A stretch of 61,723 bases of DNA, taken from the NCBI GenBank assembly GCA_027494015.1, contig JAOSJP010000007.1, positions 1-61,723 of the forward strand. Direction: 5' to 3'. The DNA comes from Anaerolineae bacterium (GTDB lineage Bacteria > Chloroflexota > Anaerolineae > Aggregatilineales > Aggregatilineaceae). The position numbers and the translations under genes are program-made. Below are positions 8,905-16,650 of this stretch, piece by piece. The notes under the pieces are model-generated. The model saw nothing but the letters and a program-made list of their open reading frames with translations. It had not been told where the DNA came from and ran no database searches. Every line of letters begins with the position of its first letter. Position 1 is the stretch's first letter.

Positions 8905-8934
8905 TTGCCGCCCCTCTTTCGCTTGGGCTACAAT
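8905..8934 (+). promoter_or_regulatory. Putative sigma-70-type promoter
   Basis: TTGCCG (8905-8910), an 18-bp spacer and TACAAT (8929-8934) lie just upstream of the esterase gene. Transcription would start near 8941, after the ATG at 8933. This favours the GTG at 8966, which has AGGAG at 8953-8957. Confidence 0.5.
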
Positions 8935-8965
8935 GAGAGCCATCCAGCGATCAGGAGCAGATGCC

Positions 8966-9976
8966 GTGCACCTCAGCCCCAGCCGCATCGAGCAGCCGTT
9001 GCTCGCCAGCGAAGCCCTGCAGGACAACCTGCTCGGCGATCCGCACGTCCGCCGCCTGACGGTCTACCTGCCGCCCGGCCACGACGACCTGCCTGGGGCG
9101 CACTACCCCACAGTGTACCTGCTGAGTAGTCACGGCAATACTGGCCCGGGCCTGCTCAACTGGCGGCCCTGGGACACGACGATCAAGGAGCAGTTGGACG
9201 CCCTGCTCGCCGCCGGGCGTATCGCCCCGCTGATCGTCGTTCTGCCCGACATGTGGACGCGCTTCGGCGGGTCGCAGTACATCAACTCCGCCGGGATGGG
9301 CCGCTATGAGGACTACCTCATCCAGGAGGTTGTCCCGCTGGTGGATCACAGCTATCGCACCCTGCCCCACCGCGATCACCGCGCCGTCATCGGGCGCAGC
9401 AGCGGCGGCTTCGGCGCGATCACCCAGGCCATGCACCACCCGGAAGTCTTCGGCGCGTTCGCCTGTCACAGCGGCGACCTGTATTGGGAATACACCTGTC
9501 TGCCCGGCCTCAGCCGCATGCACCAGCAGCTCGCGCCCTATGGCTCGCTGGATGAGTTCATCGCCCGCATTCCGGACATCCGCCCCAAGAACAGCGCCTT
9601 CTGGGAGCTGATCATGACCGTGTGCTGGGCGGCAGCTTTCGGCAGTAACCCGGCGCAGCCGCGCGGCTTCGACCTGCCCATTGACCCCGACACCGGCGCG
9701 CTGAACGAGGCCGTCTGGCGGCGCTGGCTGGCCCACGACCCGATCCGCAAGCTGGACGCGCCCGCCTATGCCGACGCCCTGCGCCAGATGCGCCTGGCTT
9801 ATGTGGATGTGGGGACTTATGACGAATACCAGCTTCAGGTGGGGGCGCGGCTGCTGCACCGCAAGCTCGAAGCGCTGGGCATCCCCCACACTTACGAGGA
9901 ATACCCGGACGGCCACCGTCACACCGACTACCGCTACGCCTATTCGCTGGAGCGGCTGAGCAAGGCGCTGCGATGA
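8966..9976 (+). CDS. Alpha/beta-hydrolase, esterase D-like (putative esterase family)
   Basis: A serine esterase of the PF00756 type (S-formylglutathione hydrolase/antigen 85-like fold), probably cytoplasmic because no signal peptide is seen. The nucleophile elbow GRSSGG places Ser at residue 145 from the GTG start. The oxyanion and core strands (YPTVYLLSSHG; PLIVVLPDMW) are typical. The C-terminal EEYPDGHRHTDYRY carries the likely catalytic His. GTG at 8966 was chosen for its AGGAG ribosome site and because the promoter -10 overlaps the alternative ATG at 8933. The stop overlaps the next gene's ATG by 4 bp. The natural ester is unknown. Confidence 0.82.
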   Translation: MHLSPSRIEQPLLASEALQDNLLGDPHVRRLTVYLPPGHDDLPGAHYPTVYLLSSHGNTGPGLLNWRPWDTTIKEQLDALLAAGRIAPLIVVLPDMWTRFGGSQYINSAGMGRYEDYLIQEVVPLVDHSYRTLPHRDHRAVIGRSSGGFGAITQAMHHPEVFGAFACHSGDLYWEYTCLPGLSRMHQQLAPYGSLDEFIARIPDIRPKNSAFWELIMTVCWAAAFGSNPAQPRGFDLPIDPDTGALNEAVWRRWLAHDPIRKLDAPAYADALRQMRLAYVDVGTYDEYQLQVGARLLHRKLEALGIPHTYEEYPDGHRHTDYRYAYSLERLSKALR

Positions 9977-11559
9977 TCTTCTCTCCGCGACGACGCCGGC
10001 GCTCCGCCCGCCATGCTCTGCTCGTTCTGCTGCTCGCTGCGCTGGCTGGCGCGGGTGCGGCCTGCTCGCTCTCTGGCGAGCAGATCATCTACGTGACGGC
10101 CACGCCGGAATACGACGAGAGCGGCCTCCTCATCGCCCCGCCGACGATGACGCCCGACGAGCCGACGCCCACCCCCCTCCAGCCCACGCCCAGCGCGCCG
10201 CGCTACACCCAGGCCGCCGGCGGGATGCACACCGTCCGGCCCGGCGAAACCCTGGGCACCATCGCCGCGCTCTACGCCGTCTCCGTAGATGATCTGCTGA
10301 CTCTCAACAATCTGTCTGACCCGAACCGACTCGATGTGGGCCAACTGATCAGCGTGCCGGGCGGCGGGGGCGTGACCACGCCCGCCGTCAAGCTGATCCC
10401 GGACAGCGAGCTGGTCTACGGCCCCACGGCCAGCGGCTTCAGCATCACCGGCGCGGTCAAGTTCCGCCAGGGCTTCCTGCGCGCGTACTCCGAGCAGGTC
10501 GGCGAGGAGTCGTGGAGCGGGGTCAAGATCGTGGATTTCGTCGCGCGGTCGTACAGCGTCAACCCGCGCCTGCTGCTGGCGCTGCTGGAATATCGCGGCG
10601 AGTGGCTGTCCAACCCCTACCCCGCCGAGGAGCAGGTCAATTACCCGATGGGCATCGTCAAGCAGGGGCGCGAAGGGCTACTCAAGCAGCTTCTCGACGC
10701 CGCCGACGCGCTCAATTCCGGCTATTACGGGTGGAAGTATCGCGGCACCATCGCCATGACGCTGAGCGACGGCCAGCGCCTGCTGTTCGACCCCATGCTC
10801 AACGCGGGGACGGTCGCCGTGCAGACTATGCTCGGCCTGACGGTCAGCGCCGCCCAGTGGCAGCGCGACGTGCACCCCAGCGGCTTCTTCGAGACGTATC
10901 TCAGCCTGTTCGGCGACCCCTTTGCGGATGCGCTTGAGCCGGTCGTGCCGCCCGACCTAGCCCAGCCGACGCTGACGCTGCCCTTCGTCCCGGGGGAAGA
11001 ATGGGTCTACACCGGCGGGCCGCACGGCGCGTACAACAGCGGCTCGGCCTGGGGCGCGATTGATTTCGCCCCGCCGGAGCCGCCGGAAGAGCTGGTGCAG
11101 GCGCAGGGGGCGTGCTATATCTCGTCGCACTGGGCGACCGCCGTCGCGCCCGGCGTCATCGCCCGCAGCGGAGACGGCTATGTGATCCTCGACCTGGACG
11201 GCGACGGCAGCGAGCGCACCGGCTGGACGCTGGTTTACCTGCACCTGGACGACAGCGAGCGTATCGCTGCCGGGACGCGCGTGCAGGCCGGTGACCGGCT
11301 CGGCCACCCCTCGTGCCAGGGCGGGATCAGCAATGGCACGCACCTGCATCTGTCCCGCCGCTACAATGGCGAGTGGATTCCGGTCGCCTGCGAGGATTGC
11401 GCGCCGGGCGTGACCGTGCCGCCCTTCGTGCTCGGCGAGTGGACGGTCTATGGGTTTCCCAACCAGGAATACCAGGGCTACATGACCCGTCCCGGCGACG
11501 ACGGCTATCGCCAGGCCGAGCAGTTCCGCGACAACGACCAGAACAAGATCATGTGGTGA
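9973..11559 (+). CDS. Lipoprotein with LysM and M23 peptidase-like domains
   Basis: A 528-residue putative lipoprotein. An Arg-rich n-region and hydrophobic core end in a lipobox (AGAAC, Cys about 31). A Thr/Pro-rich linker is followed by one LysM domain (about 80-130, HTVRPGETLGTIAALYAVS). A 250-residue middle region includes a lysozyme-like helical segment of unknown role. A C-terminal LytM/M23-type domain carries YLHLDD and the HLHLSR metal motif. M23 enzymes cut peptidoglycan cross-bridges, but the first zinc ligand normally found in HxxxD appears replaced (WGAID), so this copy may be inactive or a regulator of other hydrolases. It is translationally coupled to the upstream esterase by a 4-bp overlap. 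Confidence 0.82.
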   Translation: MIFSPRRRRRSARHALLVLLLAALAGAGAACSLSGEQIIYVTATPEYDESGLLIAPPTMTPDEPTPTPLQPTPSAPRYTQAAGGMHTVRPGETLGTIAALYAVSVDDLLTLNNLSDPNRLDVGQLISVPGGGGVTTPAVKLIPDSELVYGPTASGFSITGAVKFRQGFLRAYSEQVGEESWSGVKIVDFVARSYSVNPRLLLALLEYRGEWLSNPYPAEEQVNYPMGIVKQGREGLLKQLLDAADALNSGYYGWKYRGTIAMTLSDGQRLLFDPMLNAGTVAVQTMLGLTVSAAQWQRDVHPSGFFETYLSLFGDPFADALEPVVPPDLAQPTLTLPFVPGEEWVYTGGPHGAYNSGSAWGAIDFAPPEPPEELVQAQGACYISSHWATAVAPGVIARSGDGYVILDLDGDGSERTGWTLVYLHLDDSERIAAGTRVQAGDRLGHPSCQGGISNGTHLHLSRRYNGEWIPVACEDCAPGVTVPPFVLGEWTVYGFPNQEYQGYMTRPGDDGYRQAEQFRDNDQNKIMW

Positions 11560-11770
11560 GGGGTGGGTGGTTGTTGGTTGTTGGTGATTGGTTGTTGGTT
11601 GTTGGTGATTGGTAGGGGCGCTGCTCTGCTGCGCCCGGCTCTAAAATAGACTTCCGAAGTTTTGGAAACTTCGGAAGTTTGGCGGGGGAACGTCTGCGCC
11701 CGGCGCAGGGGCGTATGGCAATACGCCCCTGCGGGATGCGAGAGAGCGACTCCACGCCCACCCCGCCATT
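11560..11770. repeat. Convergent spacer with R4, R5, R2 and R1-variant repeats
   Basis: Heptad tract (ggttgttggtgatt type, R4) at 11565-11613, an R5 block at 11612-11638, an R2 palindrome at 11648-11680, and an R1 variant with a GCGTAT core at 11704-11732. The tract lies between convergent genes. Confidence 0.7.
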
Positions 11771-13720
11771 CTACTTCGCCGGCTGCGCCTCGCGCGCCCG
11801 CCGCCCGTTGGACGGGGCGGGCACGTCGCGCCGAAACTGGCTCATGTACAGGGTGTAGTAGACGCCGCGCGCCTCCAGCAGCGACTCATGCGTGCCCTGC
11901 TCGATGATCTGCCCGTCGTCAATGACGAAAACCTGGTCGGCGTTGCGGATGGTGCTCAGCCGGTGGGCGATGACGAAGCTCGTCCGCCCCCTGAGCAGCT
12001 CCTCCAGCGCCTTCTGGATCAGCCGCTCGGTGCGCGTGTCCACGCTGCTGGTCGCCTCGTCGAGGATCAGCAGGCGCGGGTTGGCCAGCGCCGCCCGCGC
12101 AATGGCCAGCAGTTGGCGCTGGCCCTGGCTGAGGCCGGCCCCGCGCTCGCCCAGCAGCGTATTGTACCCGTCTGGCAGGCCGCTGATGAAGTCGTGGGCG
12201 TGGGCCAGCTTCGCGGCGGCGATCACTTCTTCGTCGCTGGCGCCCATGCGCCCGTAGCGGATGTTGTTCAGCACCGTGTCGCTGAACAGGAACGTATCCT
12301 GCAGCACCAGCCCGATCTGGCGGCGCAGGCTGGCCCGCGTCACATCGCGCACATCGTGCCCGTCAATGAGCACCGCCCCCGCCGTCACGTCGTAGAAGCG
12401 CGGCAGCAGGTTGATCACCGTCGTCTTGCCCGCGCCGGTCGCCCCCACCAGGGCGATGGTCTGGCCGGGCTGCGCCTCCAGGCTGACGCCGCGCAGCACC
12501 GGCTCGCCGTCGTTGTAGCTCATATGCACATCGCGCAGCTCCACGCGCCCGGCGATGGACGGCATCTCCAATGCATCGGGCTTGTCGGTCACGTCCGGCT
12601 GCGTGTCCAGAAACTCGTAAATGCGCTCGGCCCCGGCGATGGCGCTCTGGATGTTCGTCCACAGCGTGGCGATGAGCTGGATCGGCTGGTTGAACTGCTG
12701 CGCGTAGGAGACGAAGGTGACGATCAGCCCCAGCGAGATCGCCGTCCCGGCCAGGTCTTGATCGCGCAGCATCAGCACGCCGCCCACGCCAGCGACAACC
12801 ACAATCGAGACGTAACCGAGCGCTTCCAGCGCGGGGGCCAGGGCACTGGTGAAGGCGACGGCGCGGATGTTGGCGTCGCGGTTGGCCGCGTTCGCCTGGC
12901 GGAAGCGGGCGATGTTCTCGTCCTCGCGGGTGAAGGCCTGCGCCTCGCGTACCCCGGCGATGTTCTCCTGCAAGTCCGCGTTTACCTCGCCGATCTCGAT
13001 CCGCGCCCGGCGAAAGGCTTTGCGCGCCTGGTCAGAAAACCACAGCGTCGCCAGCAGCATGAACGGGACCGTGACCATGCTGATCAGGGCGAAGGGCACG
13101 CTGCGGCTGAACATGGCGTAGATCAGCCAGATGATCAGCAGCACGCCGCGCACCGTCTGCACCAGGGCGAAGCTGATCGCCTGCTGCAAGGTGTCGGTGT
13201 CGTTGGTCAGGCGGCTCATGATCTCGCCCGCTTCGTTGCGCGCGTAGTAGCTCAGGGACAGGCGGTGAATGTGCTCGAAGATTTGCACGCGCAGGTCGCG
13301 CAGCACGTGCATCCCCACCCAGCGCGTCAGGTAAAACTGGCTGCCGGTGGTCAGCGCGCTGGCGATGAACAGCGCGACCAATAGCAGAATGATCGTGCGG
13401 ATGCCGGCGATAGTCTCCGAGCGCGATAGGTTGGCCGTGTCGTCGGCGTACCAGCAGTTGCTCTGGGCGGACTGGGCCATGCCAGCCATCCCGCCGATCT
13501 GCTGCTGGCCGTAGGGTGTCAGGTAGCAGTCCACTGTCTGCCCGATCAGGTCGGGCGTGATCACCTGCGCCCACGCGCTGAAGATGGACAGCGCGAGCAC
13601 CGCCAGCAGGATCAGGCGGCGACGGCCCATCTGCCGCCAGAAGCGGGCCAGCGTCACGCGGACGCTGCGCGCTTTGCGGGTGTCGCCTTCCAGGAGGTGG
13701 CGGCGGTCGTGCATCATCAT
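11771..13720 (-). CDS. ABC exporter half-transporter (consensus-site subunit)
   Basis: A type IV ABC exporter subunit of 649 aa with six predicted transmembrane helices followed by a nucleotide-binding domain. Walker A is GATGAGKTT and Walker B ends LLILDEATSSVD with the catalytic Glu. The signature is LSQGQ rather than LSGGQ. The partner encoded just upstream has the reverse pattern (Asp after Walker B, canonical LSGGQ). Together they form one competent and one degenerate ATP site, as in BmrCD or TM287/288. An unusually large first extracellular loop contains two Cys residues. The stop of the partner overlaps this start by 4 bp. Substrate unknown; multidrug or lipid export is likely given the MarR regulator. 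Confidence 0.9.
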   Translation of the reverse strand: MMMHDRRHLLEGDTRKARSVRVTLARFWRQMGRRRLILLAVLALSIFSAWAQVITPDLIGQTVDCYLTPYGQQQIGGMAGMAQSAQSNCWYADDTANLSRSETIAGIRTIILLLVALFIASALTTGSQFYLTRWVGMHVLRDLRVQIFEHIHRLSLSYYARNEAGEIMSRLTNDTDTLQQAISFALVQTVRGVLLIIWLIYAMFSRSVPFALISMVTVPFMLLATLWFSDQARKAFRRARIEIGEVNADLQENIAGVREAQAFTREDENIARFRQANAANRDANIRAVAFTSALAPALEALGYVSIVVVAGVGGVLMLRDQDLAGTAISLGLIVTFVSYAQQFNQPIQLIATLWTNIQSAIAGAERIYEFLDTQPDVTDKPDALEMPSIAGRVELRDVHMSYNDGEPVLRGVSLEAQPGQTIALVGATGAGKTTVINLLPRFYDVTAGAVLIDGHDVRDVTRASLRRQIGLVLQDTFLFSDTVLNNIRYGRMGASDEEVIAAAKLAHAHDFISGLPDGYNTLLGERGAGLSQGQRQLLAIARAALANPRLLILDEATSSVDTRTERLIQKALEELLRGRTSFVIAHRLSTIRNADQVFVIDDGQIIEQGTHESLLEARGVYYTLYMSQFRRDVPAPSNGRRAREAQPAK

Positions 13721-15588
13721 GGCTGCACCTCCGGCTCGCTGGCGGCAGACCCGGCGGTTGCAAGCGCGGCATCCTCCACCAACTGCGAGCTGTAAATCTC
13801 GGCGTAGAGCGGGCTGTTTTCCATCAACTCCTCGTGGGTGCCGCGCGCGGCGATGCGCCCCTTGTCCAGCACCAGGATCAGGTCGGCGTTGAGCACGGTG
13901 CTGATGCGCTGGGCGATGACGAAGCTCGTCCGCCCGTGCATGAGCCGGTCGAGCGCCTGCTGAATCTGGTACTCGGTCGCCAGGTCTACGCTGCTGGTCG
14001 AGTCGTCCAAGATCAGGATGCGCGGGTCGAGCAGCAGCGCGCGGGCGATGGCAATGCGCTGCTTCTGCCCGCCGCTGAGCGTGACGCCGCGCTCGCCAAC
14101 CGGTGTGTCGTAGCCCTGGGGAAAGCTCGTGATGAAGTCGTGCGCGGCGGCGGCCTGCGCAGCGGCGATCACCTCATCCAGCGCGGCGCCGGGCCGCCCG
14201 AAGGCGATGTTGTCGCGGATGGTGCCGCTGAAGAGCGTCGTTTCCTGCAGCACGATGCCGATGTGCGAGCGCAGGCTGTTGAGCGTCACGTCGCGCACGT
14301 CGCGCCCGTCAATGCGCACCGTGCCTTCCGTCGCGTCGTAGAAGCGCGGCAGCAGGTTGATGATCGTCGTCTTGCCGCTGCCCGTCGCGCCCAGCAGGGC
14401 CACCGTCTGGCCGGGCTGGGCTTCGAACGAGACATCGCGCAGCACGTAGTCGCCGCTCTTGAAGTAACGGAAGGACACGCCCGCAAAGCTGACCTGGCCG
14501 GCGATGGTCTCCAGCGTCGTGGCGCCGGGCCGGTCTTCGACCTCGTTGGGCGCGTCCAGAATCTCGAAGATGCGCGTGGAGGAGGCCGTCGCCTGCGAGA
14601 GCAGCGAGATGATGAAGCCCAACTGCCCCAGCGGGAAGAAGACATAGACCAGGTACAGGCTGAACTGCTGCCATTCGCCCAGAGTGAGCGTCCCGTCGAG
14701 AATCTGCAAGCCGCCCGCGTAGAGCACGGCGGCCTGGCCCAGGCTGGCGATCAGGAAGGTGGTGGGGAAGATGAAGGCGAAGGTGCGGCTGATCTTCAGA
14801 TTCTGCACCAGGTGCAGGTCGGCGGCTTCCTTGAAGCGCGCCTGCTCGTGGGGTTCGCGGGCGAAGGCCTTGACCACGCGGATGCCGGCCAGGTTCTCTT
14901 GCAGGATGGTGTTCAGCGCGGACAGGCGCACCTGCAGCGTGGTAAACAGCGGCTGGGCGATGGTCCCGAAGCCGACAAACATGAGCAGGGCCAGCGGCAG
15001 CACGGGCAGTGCCACCAGCGTCAGCTTGAAGTTGGTCGTCAGCAGGATGATCAGCGTGCCGACCAGCAGCAGCAGCGCCTGCAGCGCCATGATCAGCCCC
15101 TGGCCGATGAACAGGCGCACCTTCTCCACATCGTCGGTGGCGCGGATCATAAGCTGGCCGGTCTGATTGCGGTCGTGGTAGCTGAAGGACAGGCGCTGAA
15201 TCTTGGCGAAAAGCTCGTTGCGGAAGTCGAAGGCCACGCTCTGCGACAGGCGCTCGGCCATGTAGCCCTGCACGAAGGCGAAGAAGCCGCGCGCCAGAGC
15301 GAAGATCACAATGGCGATCCCGGCGGCAATGACCGCGTTCTCCGCGCCGCTGGCGTTCTGTCGCACCTGATCCATCGTCAGGCCGCGCTGAGCAGCCACC
15401 GCTGCCGGGGCCTGCGCGGGCAGCGACAGGATCATGTTGGCGGTCATGCCGTCGGTGATGCTGTCTATGATGTCGCGCACCAGCCAGGGCACCATGAGCT
15501 GCGCGCCGGTGGAGATGAACAGCGCGGCGTAGGCCACGAGCAGAGAGCGGCGATAGCGGCGCACGTAGCCGAGCGCGCGGCTCAGCAT
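13717..15588 (-). CDS. ABC exporter half-transporter (degenerate-site subunit)
   Basis: The second half of the heterodimeric ABC exporter. Six membrane helices precede a nucleotide-binding domain with Walker A GATGSGKTT, canonical LSGGQKQR signature and Walker B RILILDDSTSSVD. The residue after the Walker B Asp is Asp, not the catalytic Glu. This marks the non-hydrolysing site typical of heterodimeric exporters. I chose the ATG at 15588 because GAGGGG lies 7 bp upstream and the protein then begins MLSRALGYVRRYRR, as relatives do; ATG 15609 and TTG 15651 are alternatives. It lies downstream of marR on the same strand and is very likely co-transcribed with it. Confidence 0.88.
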   Translation of the reverse strand: MLSRALGYVRRYRRSLLVAYAALFISTGAQLMVPWLVRDIIDSITDGMTANMILSLPAQAPAAVAAQRGLTMDQVRQNASGAENAVIAAGIAIVIFALARGFFAFVQGYMAERLSQSVAFDFRNELFAKIQRLSFSYHDRNQTGQLMIRATDDVEKVRLFIGQGLIMALQALLLLVGTLIILLTTNFKLTLVALPVLPLALLMFVGFGTIAQPLFTTLQVRLSALNTILQENLAGIRVVKAFAREPHEQARFKEAADLHLVQNLKISRTFAFIFPTTFLIASLGQAAVLYAGGLQILDGTLTLGEWQQFSLYLVYVFFPLGQLGFIISLLSQATASSTRIFEILDAPNEVEDRPGATTLETIAGQVSFAGVSFRYFKSGDYVLRDVSFEAQPGQTVALLGATGSGKTTIINLLPRFYDATEGTVRIDGRDVRDVTLNSLRSHIGIVLQETTLFSGTIRDNIAFGRPGAALDEVIAAAQAAAAHDFITSFPQGYDTPVGERGVTLSGGQKQRIAIARALLLDPRILILDDSTSSVDLATEYQIQQALDRLMHGRTSFVIAQRISTVLNADLILVLDKGRIAARGTHEELMENSPLYAEIYSSQLVEDAALATAGSAASEPEVQP

Positions 15589-15698
15589 GGCGAACCCCTC
15601 GCGGCCCATCTTCTGCCGCCCGCCTGGCGGCGAGGCAAATTGCGCTCTCAAGTCCCTTTCCTTTCGATCATGCGGGAACCGGTTTCCGGTCGGCGATG

Positions 15699-16268
15699 TC
15701 AGGGACGCTCAGCAGGGGACGCCGTTCGGCGGGAGGCCAGCGCCTCGGCCCGCTGCGCCAGCCCTGCGTAGAGCTTATCCAGCAGCGCCATCAGCGAACG
15801 CTGCTCCTCAGCGGTCAGCACATCGAACAGGCCGCTGACGAAGGCTGCCAACTCCGGCGCGCGCGCGCGGATGAGGGCTTCGCCCTCCGGCTTCACGCGG
15901 ACGAGCCACTGCCGCCGGTCGTCGGGGTGCAGATGGCGCTCGATCAACCCCTGCGCTTCCAGCCCGTTGAGCAGCGTGCTCACCGTGTTGCGGCTGATGC
16001 CCAGAAACCGGCTCAGCTCGCTGGGTAGCAGGCCGGAGTCATCGCCTTGCAGCTTGCTCATCACCAGGTGAGTGAGCAGGCGCATGCGGGCGTGGGAGAG
16101 CGCGTCTTCGCGGTGATGGCCGGCGATCAGCAGTCCGATCAGGTGGCTGGCCCGCTTCAGGCGATAGAAGACCTCCATCCCTTCGATGTTGGACGTGCCG
16201 AAGACCTCGGCCACGATAGGCGCATCGTGGGAGACGAAGGGCGGCGGCAGGTGATGACAAGGGGACAT
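15699..16268 (-). CDS. MarR family transcriptional regulator
   Basis: A winged-helix regulator of 189 aa. The recognition region (LPSELSRFLGISRNTVSTLLNGLEAQGLIERHLHPDDRRQWLVRVKPEG) has the wing motif DDRR. Helices on either side form the MarR dimer. About 30 extra N-terminal residues precede the conserved part, so a start at the internal Met31 is possible, though GAGGA upstream of 16268 supports the longer form. It heads the operon with the two ABC genes. A 12-bp palindrome lies just downstream of the promoter's -10 element and is the likely autoregulatory operator. A phenolic or drug-like ligand would be typical but cannot be inferred. Confidence 0.88.
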   Translation of the reverse strand: MSPCHHLPPPFVSHDAPIVAEVFGTSNIEGMEVFYRLKRASHLIGLLIAGHHREDALSHARMRLLTHLVMSKLQGDDSGLLPSELSRFLGISRNTVSTLLNGLEAQGLIERHLHPDDRRQWLVRVKPEGEALIRARAPELAAFVSGLFDVLTAEEQRSLMALLDKLYAGLAQRAEALASRRTASPAERP

Positions 16269-16294
16269 GGACGAGCCATTCCTCGAATAGATAG

Positions 16295-16306
16295 TTCTGC
16301 GCAGAA
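16295..16306. promoter_or_regulatory. Putative MarR operator
   Basis: TTCTGCGCAGAA is a perfect 12-bp palindrome, abutting the -10 hexamer on the minus strand and covering the expected transcription start (about 16299) of the marR-ABC operon. A partial continuation (ATAG/TTAT) extends the symmetry. Position and size match MarR binding sites. Confidence 0.55.
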
Positions 16307-16334
16307 TTATGCGTTATCGAATTGGTTTTGTCAA
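16306..16334 (-). promoter_or_regulatory. Promoter of the marR-ABC operon
   Basis: On the minus strand TTGACA (16334-16329), a 17-bp spacer and CATAAT (16311-16306). This is the best sigma-70 consensus match in the window, and it reads into marR. Confidence 0.65.
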
Positions 16335-16352
16335 CAGGGAAGGCGCTGGAAG

Positions 16353-16385
16353 AGACTTCCGAAGTTTCCAAAACTTCGGAAGTCT
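16353..16385. repeat. R2 palindrome
   Basis: A copy of the R2 inverted repeat (arm AGACTTCCGAAGTTT). It is followed directly by a TAGTGCGGCGGAAGGCCCC block, a sequence that also recurs near 49546 and, inverted, near 53052. Confidence 0.75.
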
Positions 16386-16426
16386 AGTGCGGCGGAAGGC
16401 CCCTTCCCCTGGCCCCCTCCCCGGCA

Positions 16427-16479
16427 AGTGTATAGACCGGAGACATGGTTGACAGGTGTTCGGGGACATGGTTGACACA
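16427..16479. mobile_element. Possible insertion-sequence end remnant
   Basis: GTGTATAGACCGG is followed by two direct copies of GACATGGTTGACA (16442-16454 and 16465-16477). Tandem gacatggttgaca-type units are seen at IS481-family termini, but no transposase is present. The same GTGTATAGACCGG 13-mer recurs at 59950-59962, fused to other repeats. The family assignment is from memory of IS termini and is tentative. Confidence 0.35.
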
Positions 16480-16539
16480 TGGCAAGCGTACCATCAAGTG
16501 CTCCGCAGGTCTGGAGGGGGGATTGAGGGGGAGAGGCAT

Positions 16540-16569
16540 GTAGGGGCGGGTTTAGAAACCCGCCCCTAC
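16540..16569. repeat. R1 palindrome
   Basis: A complete R1 copy downstream of the LysM protein gene, followed by heptad-like tgacaac/tgatgac units (16600-16642). Confidence 0.8.
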
Positions 16570-16650
16570 ACAGGCGCAGCAGCGCCCCGCCCAGATCACA
16601 GATATCTGATCACCGACGACTGACAACTGACAACTGATGACTGGCGGCGG

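Noticed and set aside
11888..13384. 498-residue plus-strand frame opposite the second ABC gene
   Set aside because: Antisense of a well-supported exporter gene; composition and lack of motifs show a shadow.
13834..15771. 645-residue plus-strand frame opposite the ABC transporter gene
   Set aside because: The minus strand carries Walker A, signature and Walker B motifs in order. The plus frame is Arg/Gln/His-rich antisense.
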